This document shows, piece by piece, positions 26,056-40,100 of a stretch of 64,000 nucleotides of DNA (positions are counted from its first letter, which is position 1; each line of letters starts with the position of its first letter). The DNA is from Batillaria attramentaria (taxonomy: Eukaryota > Mollusca > Gastropoda > Batillariidae), in the NCBI GenBank assembly GCA_018292915.2, contig JACVVK020000016.1:3167001-3231000 (forward strand), read 5' to 3'. Below the pieces are notes generated by a model. The model worked only from the letters and a program-made list of their open reading frames with translations, did no database searches and was not told the origin of the DNA. The translations under genes and the position numbers were made by a program.

Positions 26056-28645
26056 CTTTTACTTTTTAATTTTTCGTACGTAGTGTACTCTGAGGTGTTT
26101 TTTTTTTTTTTTTTTTTTTAAACTTCGGTTTTAGAATGTAAGGCGCCTAGAGCTCGCCTCCCGGGGATAGGCCTATAAATATTATTATTATTATTTCCGA
26201 CTGAACAGTCGTGAATCGGATATTGCTGGATATTGCCTTGTTGACTAGTTTATCGACCCTAACACCGGCCGGTTCAGTGGTATTCCACAGCGAAAATAAT
26301 TAACCTCCAAAATTTTGAATTAAAAAAAAAAAATTGATAAAGTTAAGTATCAAATTGTTTTCCCAGAACGCTGCGACGAAAGTTAAAAGATAAAGAAAAA
26401 GAGAAATTTATATATTTCACTGGACCTTTTTGTCTTGAACGTTAAATATTTTTTTTAAAAAAAAAACAACAACAACAACAGACAGACAGACAACAACAAC
26501 AAAAATCTGATGGCAACAACAACAACAAAACGGATCGCGGGGTATGAGTCGGATGTCCAGGCAGTCGATCCGGTCCGGGTTTTGCAGTGTATAATACAGT
26601 ACGTTTATCGTGCTCGTAAGAGATTAGACGGATAACCTGCTAAAACCATACAAAGCCTCAAAGGGGGAGGACAGCAGATCACCTATTAACAATGTGGAGG
26701 ACAACGGGAGATGCCCGTAAGCAAATGGAGTTGTGGCGGTGAGTCGTGTCCTGTTTGGGTCCGCCATGACTCACTGTATGTATCACTGTATGTGTAGAAA
26801 TTCGTCGGCTCAAGAGGTGGTCAACCTTTGATATTTCTGGCAGGACATTATGTAGCAGTTGATTTTGGAAACAAATAATGCCAACATTCACTCAGTCATC
26901 GAGGTCATGCTCTTTACACTAAAGGACAAGAATGTGTATGTAGGTTCATACAGTGCATTTTTGCCGCATTTCCAGTCACTGTCTTGACTACCCCCTCCAC
27001 TGTCCCGTCTTTACAAGCAGAAATCGGAAAAAGACTACCTCACTAGAAGTCCGTACGCTGACAGACGGTAGCTCTGATTGTGTGCAGAGGCCGTGTCTAC
27101 ACAGCGCTACGAATTTAAGTTTCATAAAAACACAGGTGTGCATTAACTGGACTGTAGATCGTTTGCTGAAGGAATTGTGTGGCTTTTTTTTTTTTGAGTA
27201 AGAATTCCACAATGTGTATTTGGTTGAATAATGCCCAGTGTTTGAGAAATTTTAATACAGATGATCCAGTTACAACATGAAGAAGTAAACGACGTTTCTT
27301 TCATGCTCATACAGCTGGAGACTTATCGGCTTGCTGGTTGTCCCTCTTCTGGTGGTCGGCATTCAAGTTTAGTCACTTCCACGATATTCCACGTGTTTCA
27401 GTGATTCCACGATATCCCACGTGTTTCAGTGTTTCCTCTGACAGGATTGACAGAGTTTACTGCAAGCCTGTATAAATGACCAACTGCCGCAGCCATTCTA
27501 CAGAAAGGGAGTGAAGAGTGTTGTTATGTATGGCTATTAGTATTAGTATTGTAACCGTGGCGAACTGACGCAAGGGACAGGGCCTCCTCCAAACCTAAAG
27601 CTGCAGTCAGCGGACATCGGTGACAACTGCACCTCAATCTCCGGTGACTGGTGACGACATTAGTCATGCACATGTTGTAAAAGGACGCGCGCTGTTGTCG
27701 GAAAGACACTTACACTGTATGTGTTGTATCAGAAGGCTGATGCTTCTCTCTGTTCGGTCATAATTGACGTGGAGGAACAAACACATCACGTCAGTCTTAC
27801 TGTACCACAACATGGATTACGGCGTGCCCCGTTACTGCTTCACTGTCAGGTGGGTCATTCTTCAGGTCTTCCACGCTTCTATAGTTCCAGCCTGTTTGAA
27901 TTGAATACAAACAAACAAAATAAATCCTACGTCTGTATTTTCTTAAAAGGTCGTCAGCAAGTACCAAGACAAAACATCTCTATGCTTTTTTGCAGTTTCA
28001 GCGTAGATTAAATCAAAACTTGTTCGGTGCATGGATCATTAATTTTGATTTTGACTGGCTTGTTCTGCTCACAGTCTCTTGTCACATTCTTCGAGGCAGC
28101 TGCACAAGGCAACAGACTCCTGATTATGACGATTGTCGGGGCTGAGGAGTGTCGTCATGTTCACCGTATACACTGTTCTAGTATCGTAGAAAAAAGGGTG
28201 ATGTACAAAATGCGATGTATCTCGTATGTGAAACAGAAATAGAGTCTAGTCTTATCCTCTGTCCACGACGTTTTTCTTTGTCGAGTCCACGCAGTCCACG
28301 TGACTTCGCGTTTGGTCTTTCATTTGATTGTAAAAGTGTTCTGATTTTTCTTCGCAGCTTTAACATGTATGGTTGTATTTTAAGGCCTTGGGAAGGCGGT
28401 ATTTACCTTTTGTGTACCTTGTAGTGCTTGATTATTTTCGCGTGTTGTTGTTGTTGTTTGTTCGTCCCCGGTTTTACGGACCCGTCTTCAATGAACGTAT
28501 CAGTAAGCCCTGATTTGCAAGTTTCACTGACTGATGGCGACATCACCTTTGTATTTATTTCGGACTGACATACTCTTCCACCAGGCGTTTTAAAGAAACG
28601 GTGGAACTAAGGTAAGACCAGACAAGTGAAAAGTGGAACCACACA

Positions 28646-28683
<38 letters not shown>

Positions 28684-31600
28684 GCATTTTGCTCTGGCGA
28701 TCCACGGGTCAACAACTTACTTACTTAGGCCATTGGCTCCACGTGGAGCATAGGCCATCGACAACCCTTCGCCATCGCACTCTGTTCTGGGCTAGTCTTG
28801 CCACTCCAGTCCAGTTGGTACCCTGCTTACATAGCTCTGCCTCAGTGTCCCGCCTCCAGCTGTTGCGAGGCCGGCCTCTCTTCCTTTTCCCCTGTGGGTT
28901 CCATGTCAGGGCTTGGCGTGTGGTGCTGGATGCTGGCTTCCTGAGGGTGTGTCCAATCCAGCCCCACTTCCTCCGCAGGATCTGCTTGGCCACTGGTTCC
29001 TGCCCCGCTCGCTCCCACAGCTCTTCATTCCGGATCTTCTCTGGCCATCGGATGTTGAAGATGCGCCTCAGACAGGTGTTGAGAAATGTCTGGATCTTCT
29101 GCTGCATGGTCTTCGTTGTCCTCCATGTTTCGCATCCGTAGAGCAGAACCGACTTCACGTTGGAGTTGAAGATGCGAAGTTTGGTTCTTATGCTGACAAC
29201 TTTGGATGCCCAGACGTTCTTCAGCATGACCATCGCTGCCCTTGCCTTGCCGATTCTAGCTGTGACGTCTCGGTCTGTGCCTCCCTGTCCATCAACCACA
29301 CTTCCCAGGTAGACAAAGGACTCTACCTCCCTGATGGGCTCTCCACCGACTGTGACTGGTGTGTTGGCAGTGGTGTTGATCTTCATCAGCTCGGTTTTCT
29401 TCCTGTTGATCTTGAGCCCTGTTCCGGCTGATGTGGCTTCCAGGCGCGTAGTCTTGTCCTGCATCTGGCTGTGGCTGTGAGACAGGAGCGCCAGGTCGTC
29501 CGCGAAGTCGAGGTCATCCAGCTGCGTCCAGAGTGTCCACTGTATCCCGTTTTTCCTGCCTGCTGTAGTGGTCTTCATGATCCAGTCGATGACCAGGAGG
29601 AAGAGGAACGGGGACAACAGGCATCCCTGGCGGACTCCGGTCTTCACCTCGAAGCTTTCTGACAACTGGCCAGCATGGGCAATCCTGCAGCTCATGTCTT
29701 GGTAGGTGCACTGGATCAAGGAGATGATCTTCCCAGGAACTCCATAGTGCCTTAGCAGCTTCCACAGTGCCTCTCTGTCTACACTGTCGAAAGCCTTCTC
29801 ATAGTCTATGAAGTTGATGTAGAGAGGGGAGTTCCACTCCAGTGACTGCTCCACAATGATGCGTAGGCTGGCAATCTGGTCAGCGCAGGACCTGTTCCTG
29901 CGAAAGCCCGCCTGCTGGTCTCGGAGCATGGGGTCGACTGCCTCTCTCATCCTCTCCAGTAGAATTCTGTTGAGAACCTTGCCTGGCACTGACAGGAGCA
30001 TGATCCCTCGGTAGTTGCTGCAGTCCCTGAGGTCCCCTTTCTTTGGCAACTTGATGACAATCCCTTCTTTCCACTGGGCTGGCACCTCTTCCTTCTCCCA
30101 GATCTTGCTGAAAAGGCTGTGCAGCATGTTGACGGCTGTCTCTGTGTCTGCTTTGATGGCTTCTGCTGGTATCTCGTCCGGCCCTGCAGCTTTCCCATTT
30201 CTCAGTGTCATGATGGCTTTCCTGATCTCCGCCTTAGAGGGCTTGTCACAGTTGATGGGTAGTTCTGTCTCTGCTGGTGGGATGTCTGGTGGTGTTTCAG
30301 GGATGGGGCGATTTAACAGCTCCCTGAAGTGTTCTGCCCATCGCTTCAGCTGTTCCTCAGTTGTTGTCAGTGGGTGCCCGTTCTTGTCCTTCACTGGTTT
30401 GTCTGTCTGCTGAAATTTGCCCGCGAGCTTCTTGGTCACCTGGTACAGTATACGCCGGTTATAAGAAACTCGAGGGGGGTGAATTTTTTGGTTTCTTATA
30501 TCCGAGTTTTCTTATATCTGAAAGTCGGATATAAGAAAGTATTTTGAAAAATATTTCTTATAACCGAGTTCAGTGAAAAAAAGGTTTAAAACATTTCTTT
30601 TTTCTCAGTTCGTGTATGTTTTGCATTAAATTAAGAAATATCTGGTTTCTCTTAAAGACCTGCACAGAATATATATGTGTAGAGTTAATATACACCAGTG
30701 CGCTTGTGTCCTTCAATGTCAGATTTTTTTGTTTGAACATGAAAATACTGTTTTTGCTTCCCAACTGTAGCGCTGGCGGTCATGTGGTAAGAAAAAACAA
30801 AACAAAAAGAAAAAACAAAAAACAACAAAACCAACCAACCAAACAAACAAAAAAGAACTAAGGAGAGAGAGAGAGAGAAAGAGAGAGAGAATTCCCTTGT
30901 ATTTATAGGATATATTAAAAGTGCATTATCTATCAACTGTTGATCTATAAAACACTCGTCCCATTATGGTATGATATGCGATGCTTTCCGTGTCTAATAT
31001 GGCTGAAAAAAGCTGCAAATTAGCTTTTTTTCTGTTGGGAGGGGGAAGGGGGATGGAGGAAAGATGGACCACCTATATTGTCAAAGAAAGGAATTGATCA
31101 ACAGTTAGTCTAATACTGATAGTTTTATTCTCCTTAACGCGAGCCCTGTAGACAGAGACAGACATACAGAGAGAGAGAGAGAGAGAGACTGAGCTCCCAA
31201 GCAGGCAAAAAAAAACACCAAAATAATAATAAAAACAACATATAACAATAGAACAACAAAAATGCATCTCGTATTTTTTCTTCTTGCCAACATTCAATTT
31301 TGCACGGAACACAATGGTAAAGAACCAATTCAAGAAAAGAAAATCATGCGCCATCATGTGCCTGTCCTAAGTGACGTCAGACCTGACCTGTTTTCTTAGA
31401 ATGAGTGAAATTTTCTTGGAAATGTACTTTCGGTTTCTTACAATGAGTGAAATTTTCTCGGAAATGTACTTTCGGTTTCTTATATCCGAGTTTTTGTATC
31501 AAGCGGGACAAGAAATTTGCTTTCCTAAAACCGAGTTTTCTTATAAGCGAGTTTCTTGTATCCGAGTTTTTGTAATACATAATAAAGAAGAGTTTGGCCG

Positions 31601-34600
31601 GGGGGAAAAAATTCGTTGGCAATAACCGAGTTTTCTTATATCCGAGTTGCTTATATCCGGCGTCCACTGTACAGGTCTTTTAGATTCCCTTGTCGGGCTG
31701 CTTCCTCTGCTTGACTGGCCAGGTTGTCGATGTAGTCCCTCTTGTCCTTCCTGGTGCTCCTCTTCACTTCTCTGTCAGCTGCTGTGTATTCTTCCTGTGC
31801 CTTTGCCTTAGCTCTTCTTGTTCGGCTCGTGTTCAGTGCTGTTTTCTTCTCTTTCCTAACTTCCAGCTTCTGGATGGTATCAGCAGAGATCCATTCCTTA
31901 TGTTGGGTCTTTCTCTTGCCAAGGACCTCTTCGCATGTGTCGTGCCAAAGTTTCTTGCTGTGTTCCCAGTGTGTCTCGATGTCCATTTCACTGTCTTCTA
32001 TCAGGTCTTGCAGTGGCTGGAACCTGTTGGAAAGGCTGATCCGAAATGCTGCTTGTGTGTCTGTGTTCCTGAGTAGTCCAACGTTGTACCTGGTCCGTGT
32101 GTTGTTGGCGTTGGTGTGCCTCTTAAGCCGAAGTCTCAATGTTGTTGCAAGAAGGTGGTGGTCTGATGATACATCGGCACCCCTCATCACGCGCACATCC
32201 CGCCACGATCTCCTGAACTTCCGGCTGATGCAGATGTGATCAATCTGGTTCTCCGTGACATGGTCCGGTGATCTCCATGTGGCCTTGTGGATGCGCTTGT
32301 GTGGGAAGATGCTGCCTCCTATCACTAGCTGGTTCAGGGCACAAAAGTTTGCAAAGCGCTCGCCATTTTCGTTCATCTGTCCCAGTCCGTGTGTTCCCAT
32401 GGTGTCCTCGTAGCCTGTGTTGTCTGATCCAATCTTGGCGTTGAAGTCTCCCATCAGTATGGTCATGTCCTTGGCTCCTCCTCTATCTATCACTGTCTGC
32501 AGTTGTTGGTAGAAGTCATCTTTTTTCTCCTCTTCCGCATCATTGGTGGGAGCATAGCACTGGATGATGTTCAGCTTGATGTCTTTTTTCTTGGTGATGA
32601 ATTTGGCTGTGATGATGCGGGAGTTGACAGGTTCCCAGCCGATGAGTGCCCGCTGTGCCTCCGGTGCCAGCATCAGGGCCACGCCCTCAGTGTGGGGGGC
32701 TCCATCCTCTGTGTGTCCAGAGTACAGCAATTGCTCTCCCGATGAAAATCTCAGCTGTCCTGTCTGTAGCCACCTTGTCTCACTCAGTCCCAGTACTCCT
32801 ATCTTGTAGTTCTTCATCTCTCTTGCTACTTGTATGGTCCTTCCTACTTCATACATTGTCCTGATGTTCCATGTGGCTACTCTCGTTGTTGTCCTGGGTG
32901 TTAGAAGGGGGGTCGGCCTTGCAGCTTCCTTTCGGCTTTCACTGCAATGCGTCATAAGTCTCTGGGATGGAGACCCTTCCTCACCCAGGTGAATGTCTCG
33001 GTTTGTTGCTGTCGATGCTTTTGTAACTTAGTGTTTTTTACAGGTAGGGCTGTTAACCCTACGCAAACCCGTTTAGCCTCTTGGAGAGGTGGTCCACATT
33101 CGTCTGACCTCTACCCTTCGACCTGTCCAGCTTGGGTGACCCTGCCAGGAGCATGTGCTCCAGCTGGCATAGTTCTCTGGGTCATTGAGGTACACAAGCC
33201 ACTACCCCACGACAAGGGGTGGACCATGTAGGGACGGGTCAACAACCTCACCTTTAATTCTTGCGGCTGAGAAGGGCGGTTACCGCCACATTGATGAGTG
33301 TGCGACCGACCGTAAAGGTGCACGACGGTGCAGTAGCGTACATCAGTGAAGCATAATTATGCCAGCTACGGGCAGACAATGATATTCATAATTATTATGT
33401 ATTCACAGTTTCAACCCGGCTCGGTTTTGTACCGGCCGTTTCACATTGGGACGGAATAGAATCCCCCCCCCCCCCCCCCCCCAGGGAAAATGCAGCCACC
33501 TTCAGACGGTGAGCACACTGACCTGCCCGACAACATCTGTGCACCCAGGAGTGAAATAAGGATAAGAGATGCCCATGAACTGCTCAGTTTTAGTCAGTGT
33601 TTGCCTTACGTTAGTGGTGATCGAGCTTTCCCTTACGACCAAGTGAAGCCGGTCCGTCCAACTTACCGCAATCCCGGGAAATCACGAGACTTAGTTTTAG
33701 CAACGATTTAGGGACTGCTGTCGCGATTACTGTGTCCCTTTAGGTTTTTAGACAATCACATAACAACTGCAAGTACATTAGTTTGCCAAAATGATGACAG
33801 ATGTGCTATGGCCTTAGAATTGCGGAGCTAAGCTTTTTGTCACTTGTTGCTTGGTTTGTAACCGGGAGTTCGAGAAATTAGCATGAAGGTGCAGCGTCTC
33901 CTGCATGTCCTAGGTTTATATAGCCCCGTAGACCAGTTTGCATCCTTTGTCCAACGTTACATTTTTTGTTTTTTTCATGTAGTGCAGGCACACTCAGCCG
34001 CGAATTAGTCTTTGTGGCTTGCGCGGCTTTAAGCCCTAAAAACTCACTCACTCCTGTTGCTTGGTTTGGGGCGCTTAGTTGGCGCCGGCTTCCGTCTGCT
34101 GGAGGCCTGCAGGCAACAAGTTACACTGACTATCGTCCGTGTGGCAAACATCAGTGAGTGCGAAGTCCGGCAAGACAGCTCAGCTGATTTTGACTGGTCA
34201 AAAACAAAAGCAATACTGAGAAGTTTTGTGCATTAACATGGTACGGTTTTAAAAAAAAATGATTTATGACAATAAAGAATGCGCCTGACAAGACAACAGC
34301 GTCGGATGTGAGCACGACTATGCCGACCAGTTACTGACTCCCTTAAAACATGTCACGATGCGGTCCGATTTTCTTGACTTCTCTCGAGTTGCTGAGCCTT
34401 GAAATATTAGCGTTCCGGCGTCATCTGCAACTTTTTATTCATGGTGTACAAAGTTGATTTGACTGTCTGAGGGAATGCTCAGTTTTCGGCTTTTTCTTTC
34501 TTTTCACTGACTGCCAGTTTTGGTTTTCAGTAGTTCAGTGTTGTTACAGTTTGGCGTGTGCAAGCCAAGGTATATCATATTATCATACCGGGACACTTAC

Positions 34601-37107
34601 GGTGACGCATTTCGACTTCAGTTGAGTCGAGCTTAGTTGAGCTTCCACTGAACATGCGAAACTCGGTGTCTTACTCAGTTTTAGGGTGGCTGATGCTGGC
34701 GTATAAACTAGTGTGTAGTAAGGTAGCCCGGGTCTATGGAGTCAGTTGAGGTGGAAATCCCGAGTCCAGTATGTGTGTCACCGGCGGCCGGCTCTGATCG
34801 AGGTCCATCTTGCAGACGGTCAGTAGATGGCGGCCGACAAACAAGGTTTGTGTGCTCTCACTAGGGACACGGGGAGGGCGGGCTGACGGAGCGCTGTACA
34901 GTAATGGCACTGATCGGGGGCTGGGTGGGGGGTTGTCTTGACAGCACGCGCTGATGAGAGCACCTCGTCTGATGCCGTCTGGCCTCTGTCTAGACGGCCT
35001 CTTGAATCTATATGGGCATTACACATAGTTAGACGGCTCGGAATTGGTCAGTTTGAGACAGCAAGCTTTCAGACTTTTATTTCGACCCTAACCTCCTCCC
35101 AAACAGTCTCCCTAGACTTTTATTTCCGCGTGACAACAGTGTTTGTCCAGGCCGTTTGATCAGTTCTTGCCGCCACACTTTCCGACACTAGCCCTGTTTC
35201 TTTCATGTGCGTACGTCGGTCGGTAATAATTTATGGTACTAAGAAAATGGGGAGTTGAGCAAGGCCAAACCGGCTGTTCTTCAGTGTCTCTCTGTACTCA
35301 AGTTGGCGCAGTATGGACTCCCCCATGGTCCGGCCAGTTCACGGTTTCTCAATGCATCGTCACAGCGGAGTGTGCACAACTTAGGACGTCAGTTTACAAG
35401 CACTGAATCAAGTCAGTTAACCACCCCTGCACAAGGGCCCACCTAACCCCTCCTGTTCGAGTCATATTAGTATTATGGTAGCTCTGTTGCCTGTTTCAGT
35501 AATGAAGCTCTTGCTCAGTAGTACTGAGTTCAGTCAACTGTCTATACATGGGCAAAACACGTGTGAAACAGATGCTGCTACTGACGGTGTTAGTTTCTTG
35601 AAGCCGGGGTCATCAAGACGCACAAGACTGAGCAAATTTGTGATTTCCAATGAAAAATGTGTTTAAAGTGGTTGCCATACAATTCATGTTTTGCCAGGCG
35701 GGGTCAAGTTCCTCTTTCTCTTACCGTAGTGATAACCGTAAGACTGAAAATTAGGCTCGTATTTGTCCTTGAGGGGAACACAGTAACTGTCACAGGTTGA
35801 CAACATTGCGAATTACTGCCATCCTCCGTCAGCGTCAGTACCGTCATTTAAAGTATAGCTTACTTGATATTTAAACTGATTTAGTATACATTCTTTTACG
35901 CCAACTGGTACTAGTAGATGTATACACTCGACTTTTGCTGACTTGACTAATTCAAAGTACAGTTTCTTTTCCGTCGTTCCTAAGTCTCCTTCCCCCTTAC
36001 TAAAGACGAAAGAGTCTTTTCAGATCATTTTATGTCTTCCCGACACGTCTGATGATAGGATAAACCATAATACACGGACAGCAGCGCTGGCGGTAGTGAT
36101 GATAACTTGGCCGTCTGCAGACAGGGACTACAAGTGGCCAATCAGTCATCAAAGTGCTTGGATGGCCACAAATTTCTTTAGCGCGCTGTGCTAACTCTGT
36201 CTGACCAACATATGAGAATGGCTGTCGCAGGCCAGGGGACGCGAGTGGGCAGCCAGCACACGTTCACCTCGCTGTAAACACGCGTCGCCAGCTCTCTAGG
36301 GAAGCCGGGATACTAGCAGACAAGCTGGTCAGTACAGCTTTTGCCGACTTTTGATGCTCCGGTCGGGAGCTCGAATCCCCACTAGGGCTAAATATTAGCA
36401 CCTGAATTTTCCGGAATTGTCACTGAGTTGCCTCCGTCTTTGACATCACCTTCATGTGGTGGAGACTGAGAGACTCAGTTTAACCCTCTAACAACTTGGC
36501 CAGTCAACAACCGTCGTCAGTTCTCAGTCTATGTGTAGGTGGAGGCCCCGAGTTGGCAGCCTTCTAGTGGACAGTCGGGACACGCCTACCTCACTGTAAG
36601 CACATACAGGAGCTACAGACTATGGGGAGAACATCATAGTCTGAAGGGATGGCCGTGCTGGACGCTGTACACCGCTGACTGACGAATGATTACTTCAGCA
36701 TCATTGAGCGGACGGAAGCACTGATTCAGGTTGGAGACCCTGGCCATCAGTCCTGACCTGAGCCTGTAAGAGGATAGACCAAATGGTTGTTACTCAGTGT
36801 TTCTGTTTCGGGGACTTTCGGTTAGTTCTTCTCAGGCTGCCGTCGCCGCCGGCGGCGCTCACTCTGTCCGAATAATTCTGGACAACTCAGTGATCGAACA
36901 GTCACTGATGTCAGTCGGTGTATCTTTCGGTGAAGCATTACTTTCACATTCTTCAGTGTTACTGACAAAATGTTCGCTGCATGCTGGTGCTGAACTGCTC
37001 AAGAACACTGTGAATCGCTAACTGAATTACAAACATCTGGCAGCATTTTTTGTTTGTTTGTTTCAACACTTGTCATTAAACAATAAATAGTGTTCTTGAA
37101 AATCATA

Positions 37108-37162
<55 letters not shown>

Positions 37163-40100
37163 TCTGTAGGCACTGAGACGAAGCATTTTAACTTGATGAC
37201 AGTACTAGATCACATTCAGAACTGATTGGGGCCGCGCTTTACTAGACGTGTAGGTGGCGCTTAGAATTCCAGATAGAGCTTTATACAGAGGTGGAGCTGA
37301 GGTAGCACCACCCGGTGCTGAAAATGTGACCATCGCCCCAATCAATATGTCTAGACCATGCTAAAACACACACGGTGCACCTTAAGCTGCGTCTAACGGC
37401 CACACTGCACTCCACTGAATCAGTCGCCGCCGCCTCTGGTCGCATCGCCGGATTCCTCTGTCCACCACTTTCCTCGGTTTTCGGGTAAGCGTCGTCTTTC
37501 TTTCGTTGTCCGTGGCTCGCTGTTCATTTGTACCACTACGATAATGGTGCACGCACCGAGTCAGCATCAGGGACGAATGCCATGTGTTGAAAACTGAGAC
37601 TGCCGGTCCAGCGTTTTGTCTTGCAGTCGGTAACACAGATGTGATTTTAGACAATGTAGAGTAGTCGTTTTCCGCTTACTTGCCTATATAATTATATTAT
37701 TTATGTTGCCTCAGTCTTCAACGAATTTTTTCCCCCGCGAAGACGCAGTTTTCATTGCCGGCATACGACCATCTTACCGGCTGAGATTTTGAAGAGTCTA
37801 GCTCAGTGCGGATGAGTTCTGTGATGATATCTCAGTCTGTATAATTATAATGCTGTTTTGTTGTTGTTGTTGTTGTTGTTGATTTTTATTCGGGCGATTT
37901 CAGTTAGTTAACAGCTTCTGTTGCACAAACGTAAACTGTATTATATTTTAACTACAAGGGCATCTGATGGGAAGTGCCCAGGTAATTCTCTAACAATGAA
38001 CAGGTGGGTCCAGTTCAGCCGGCTTTGTTCTGTTGGTGTATTCATTAGTTGCGACTGCTGCCGTACACTGACCGATCCATGGCATTAATGAGACGGTGAG
38101 GATGGAGGGGGGGGGAGGGGGATTCATGGACGGCCGAATAGATTAAAAGCTTTCACTTAGGAAAAGCTGAAGATAAAGGCAAAAATCCGGTACAGAAATA
38201 GCAAATGCAATACTGAGTTTCAAAATATTTGAAGAAAAAAGTGTTACGTGTTTTATTTTGCCCAGTCCATTACGTCAGTTATTTTTGTTGTTCATTTTTT
38301 CTGTGTACCGCTGATTTAGATTATGATGTATTTCCGTGTATGTGATGTATTCCACAGAAAGGAGTTGGCCGGCTAGTCATACTTCACGCTGTCAGTCTTT
38401 GTGAAATCGGCGTATGTCTGTCAGTGACGGTAACCTTATGCACACGGCCACTGAGTAATCAGTTTCAATCGCCGTTGAGTTAAGTGAGACCGTGGGGCTG
38501 AGGAGGATTTTGACTGCACTGCATTTTCAACAGACTTACTGAAACGGTTCACATTTTCAGTTTTTATTTGCCCCGTCGCTGTGATCAGTCAGATGTTACA
38601 TCGGTACCTCAGTTTTCCGGGTCCGGCACGGAGTTCAGCTTGACTGAATTGGATAGTTCTGTACATTATCAAATTATGGTTTATCAAGTTTCAACTGCCG
38701 GAGTCAGTTCATCTAATCAGTAACGTTCGTGTAATCGAGGACAGATTTGAAAGTTGCCCGGGGTCTGCGCGTCTGTAACCTCTCTCTCTCTCTCTCCAGC
38801 GCATGTCAAGTTAAACACGAATGCCGCTCTGCCGGTCACAACTTTCAAACAGCTCTTCGATCAATCTTAAAATATCTTACGTCACACGATGTTTAATCTT
38901 CCAACAGTTTATTTTCGCCCATTTCTGCAGGGTATTGAATGATAATGAATTTGTATGTTAATGGCTCTTTTTAAATGTTCCTTATTAGAGCGTATTTTCT
39001 TTTAACCACTGACTGAGTATGGATTCCGGCATTCACGGCTGTTTCTGTCGGTTTTGTTCCTGTTGCTGTAGTGCGTCCTTCTAGCGGAAACGAACTGAAT
39101 ACAAAGTGATTTAATTCAGTTTTGCCCGCCGTCAAGTCACTGAGTAGAAGTTTACCTGACATGGATGTCAGTCATATCAGTTGATGCCGGCGTCTCAGTG
39201 TGTGAAAATTCTACTCCGTCCGACTGGCCTATTTTTGTCAGTCGACAATCAAATCGTTCACCGTTGGAACACATACAGTGCCGGAAACCACAGATTGTGG
39301 CCTTGATTGGTTTAATCCGTGTAACCAGGGACTGGGTTCAATTTGAGGAGAGTTGAAGACTGACATCAGCACAGATCTACAACCGAATTAGCCAGCCTTG
39401 GATGCGGCTGCATCTTTGGACGTTTGTTTCTGTGTCCTCAGTGGTTCTAGCTTTCGGCCGTTCTTTAATCTTCACTTGGATAGTTCAGACCAAGTGTCAG
39501 TCGTCGATTAAATACTGAGATAAATAAATGAATACCGAGATAAAGAAATACCGACTGAAATTCATTTCGTGTAAAGAGGGATGCCTGTTACTGACCACGC
39601 GGTGTGTCGCTGATTCAAGTTGTGATTATGTCAGTGGAGGCCGGCGTTGTCAGTAACTCACTCAGTTTGAGCCGGATTTATTTCCTTTCTTTTAGGCTAG
39701 AACCGACTTTTTATTTTCTGAGGGGTGGCTACGTGAGTGGTGGTGGTGGTTGTGTGTGTGTGTGTGTGTCCCCCTAAAGGGTTTGATTGTGTGTGTGTAT
39801 CTGTGTCTGTATGTGGCAAGCGCCATGTCGGACGTCATCATCATTAGCTTTCTTTACGTCCTATGGCTTTTGGCCGTTAAGGACAAGTTGTTCCACCATG
39901 TCGGACGGCTGAACTGGCATTGCTTTAGCCAGGCCACGCGGCCTGCTGACCCTGACTATCCAGGGCGCGCTATTGGTGTCAGAAAATTGCATAACCGCCG
40001 GGTGGGGGCTATTTTTGGCCGCTGTCCCGCTGTGGTCCAGCCGCTAGGCTACATAGCGCCCAACGGCTGGTGCGTCCGACCAGCTACAGAGGGATCTCCT

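Larger units (their letters stand above)
28717..33233 (-). mobile_element. Full-length RTE-type non-LTR retrotransposon, split by a TIR element
   Basis: A minus-strand LINE is flanked by a perfect 13-bp target duplication. In order it has a 5' leader of about 278 bp, a single ORF with an AP-like endonuclease (31670-32955) and a reverse transcriptase (28721-30443), then only four bases after the stop, ending in a repeated TAAG tail. The absence of ORF1, the single protein of about 1000 residues and the almost absent 3' UTR fit the RTE clade. A 1224-bp TIR transposon with a TA duplication sits between the two halves. Without it and one TA the two coding parts join in frame for 1003 codons, so the LINE was intact when hit. 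Both strands' other frames here are shadows. Confidence 0.88.

Noticed and set aside
28689..29662. Several plus-strand frames of 60-170 codons
   Set aside because: Antisense shadows of the RTE reverse transcriptase, which carries all the family motifs on the minus strand.
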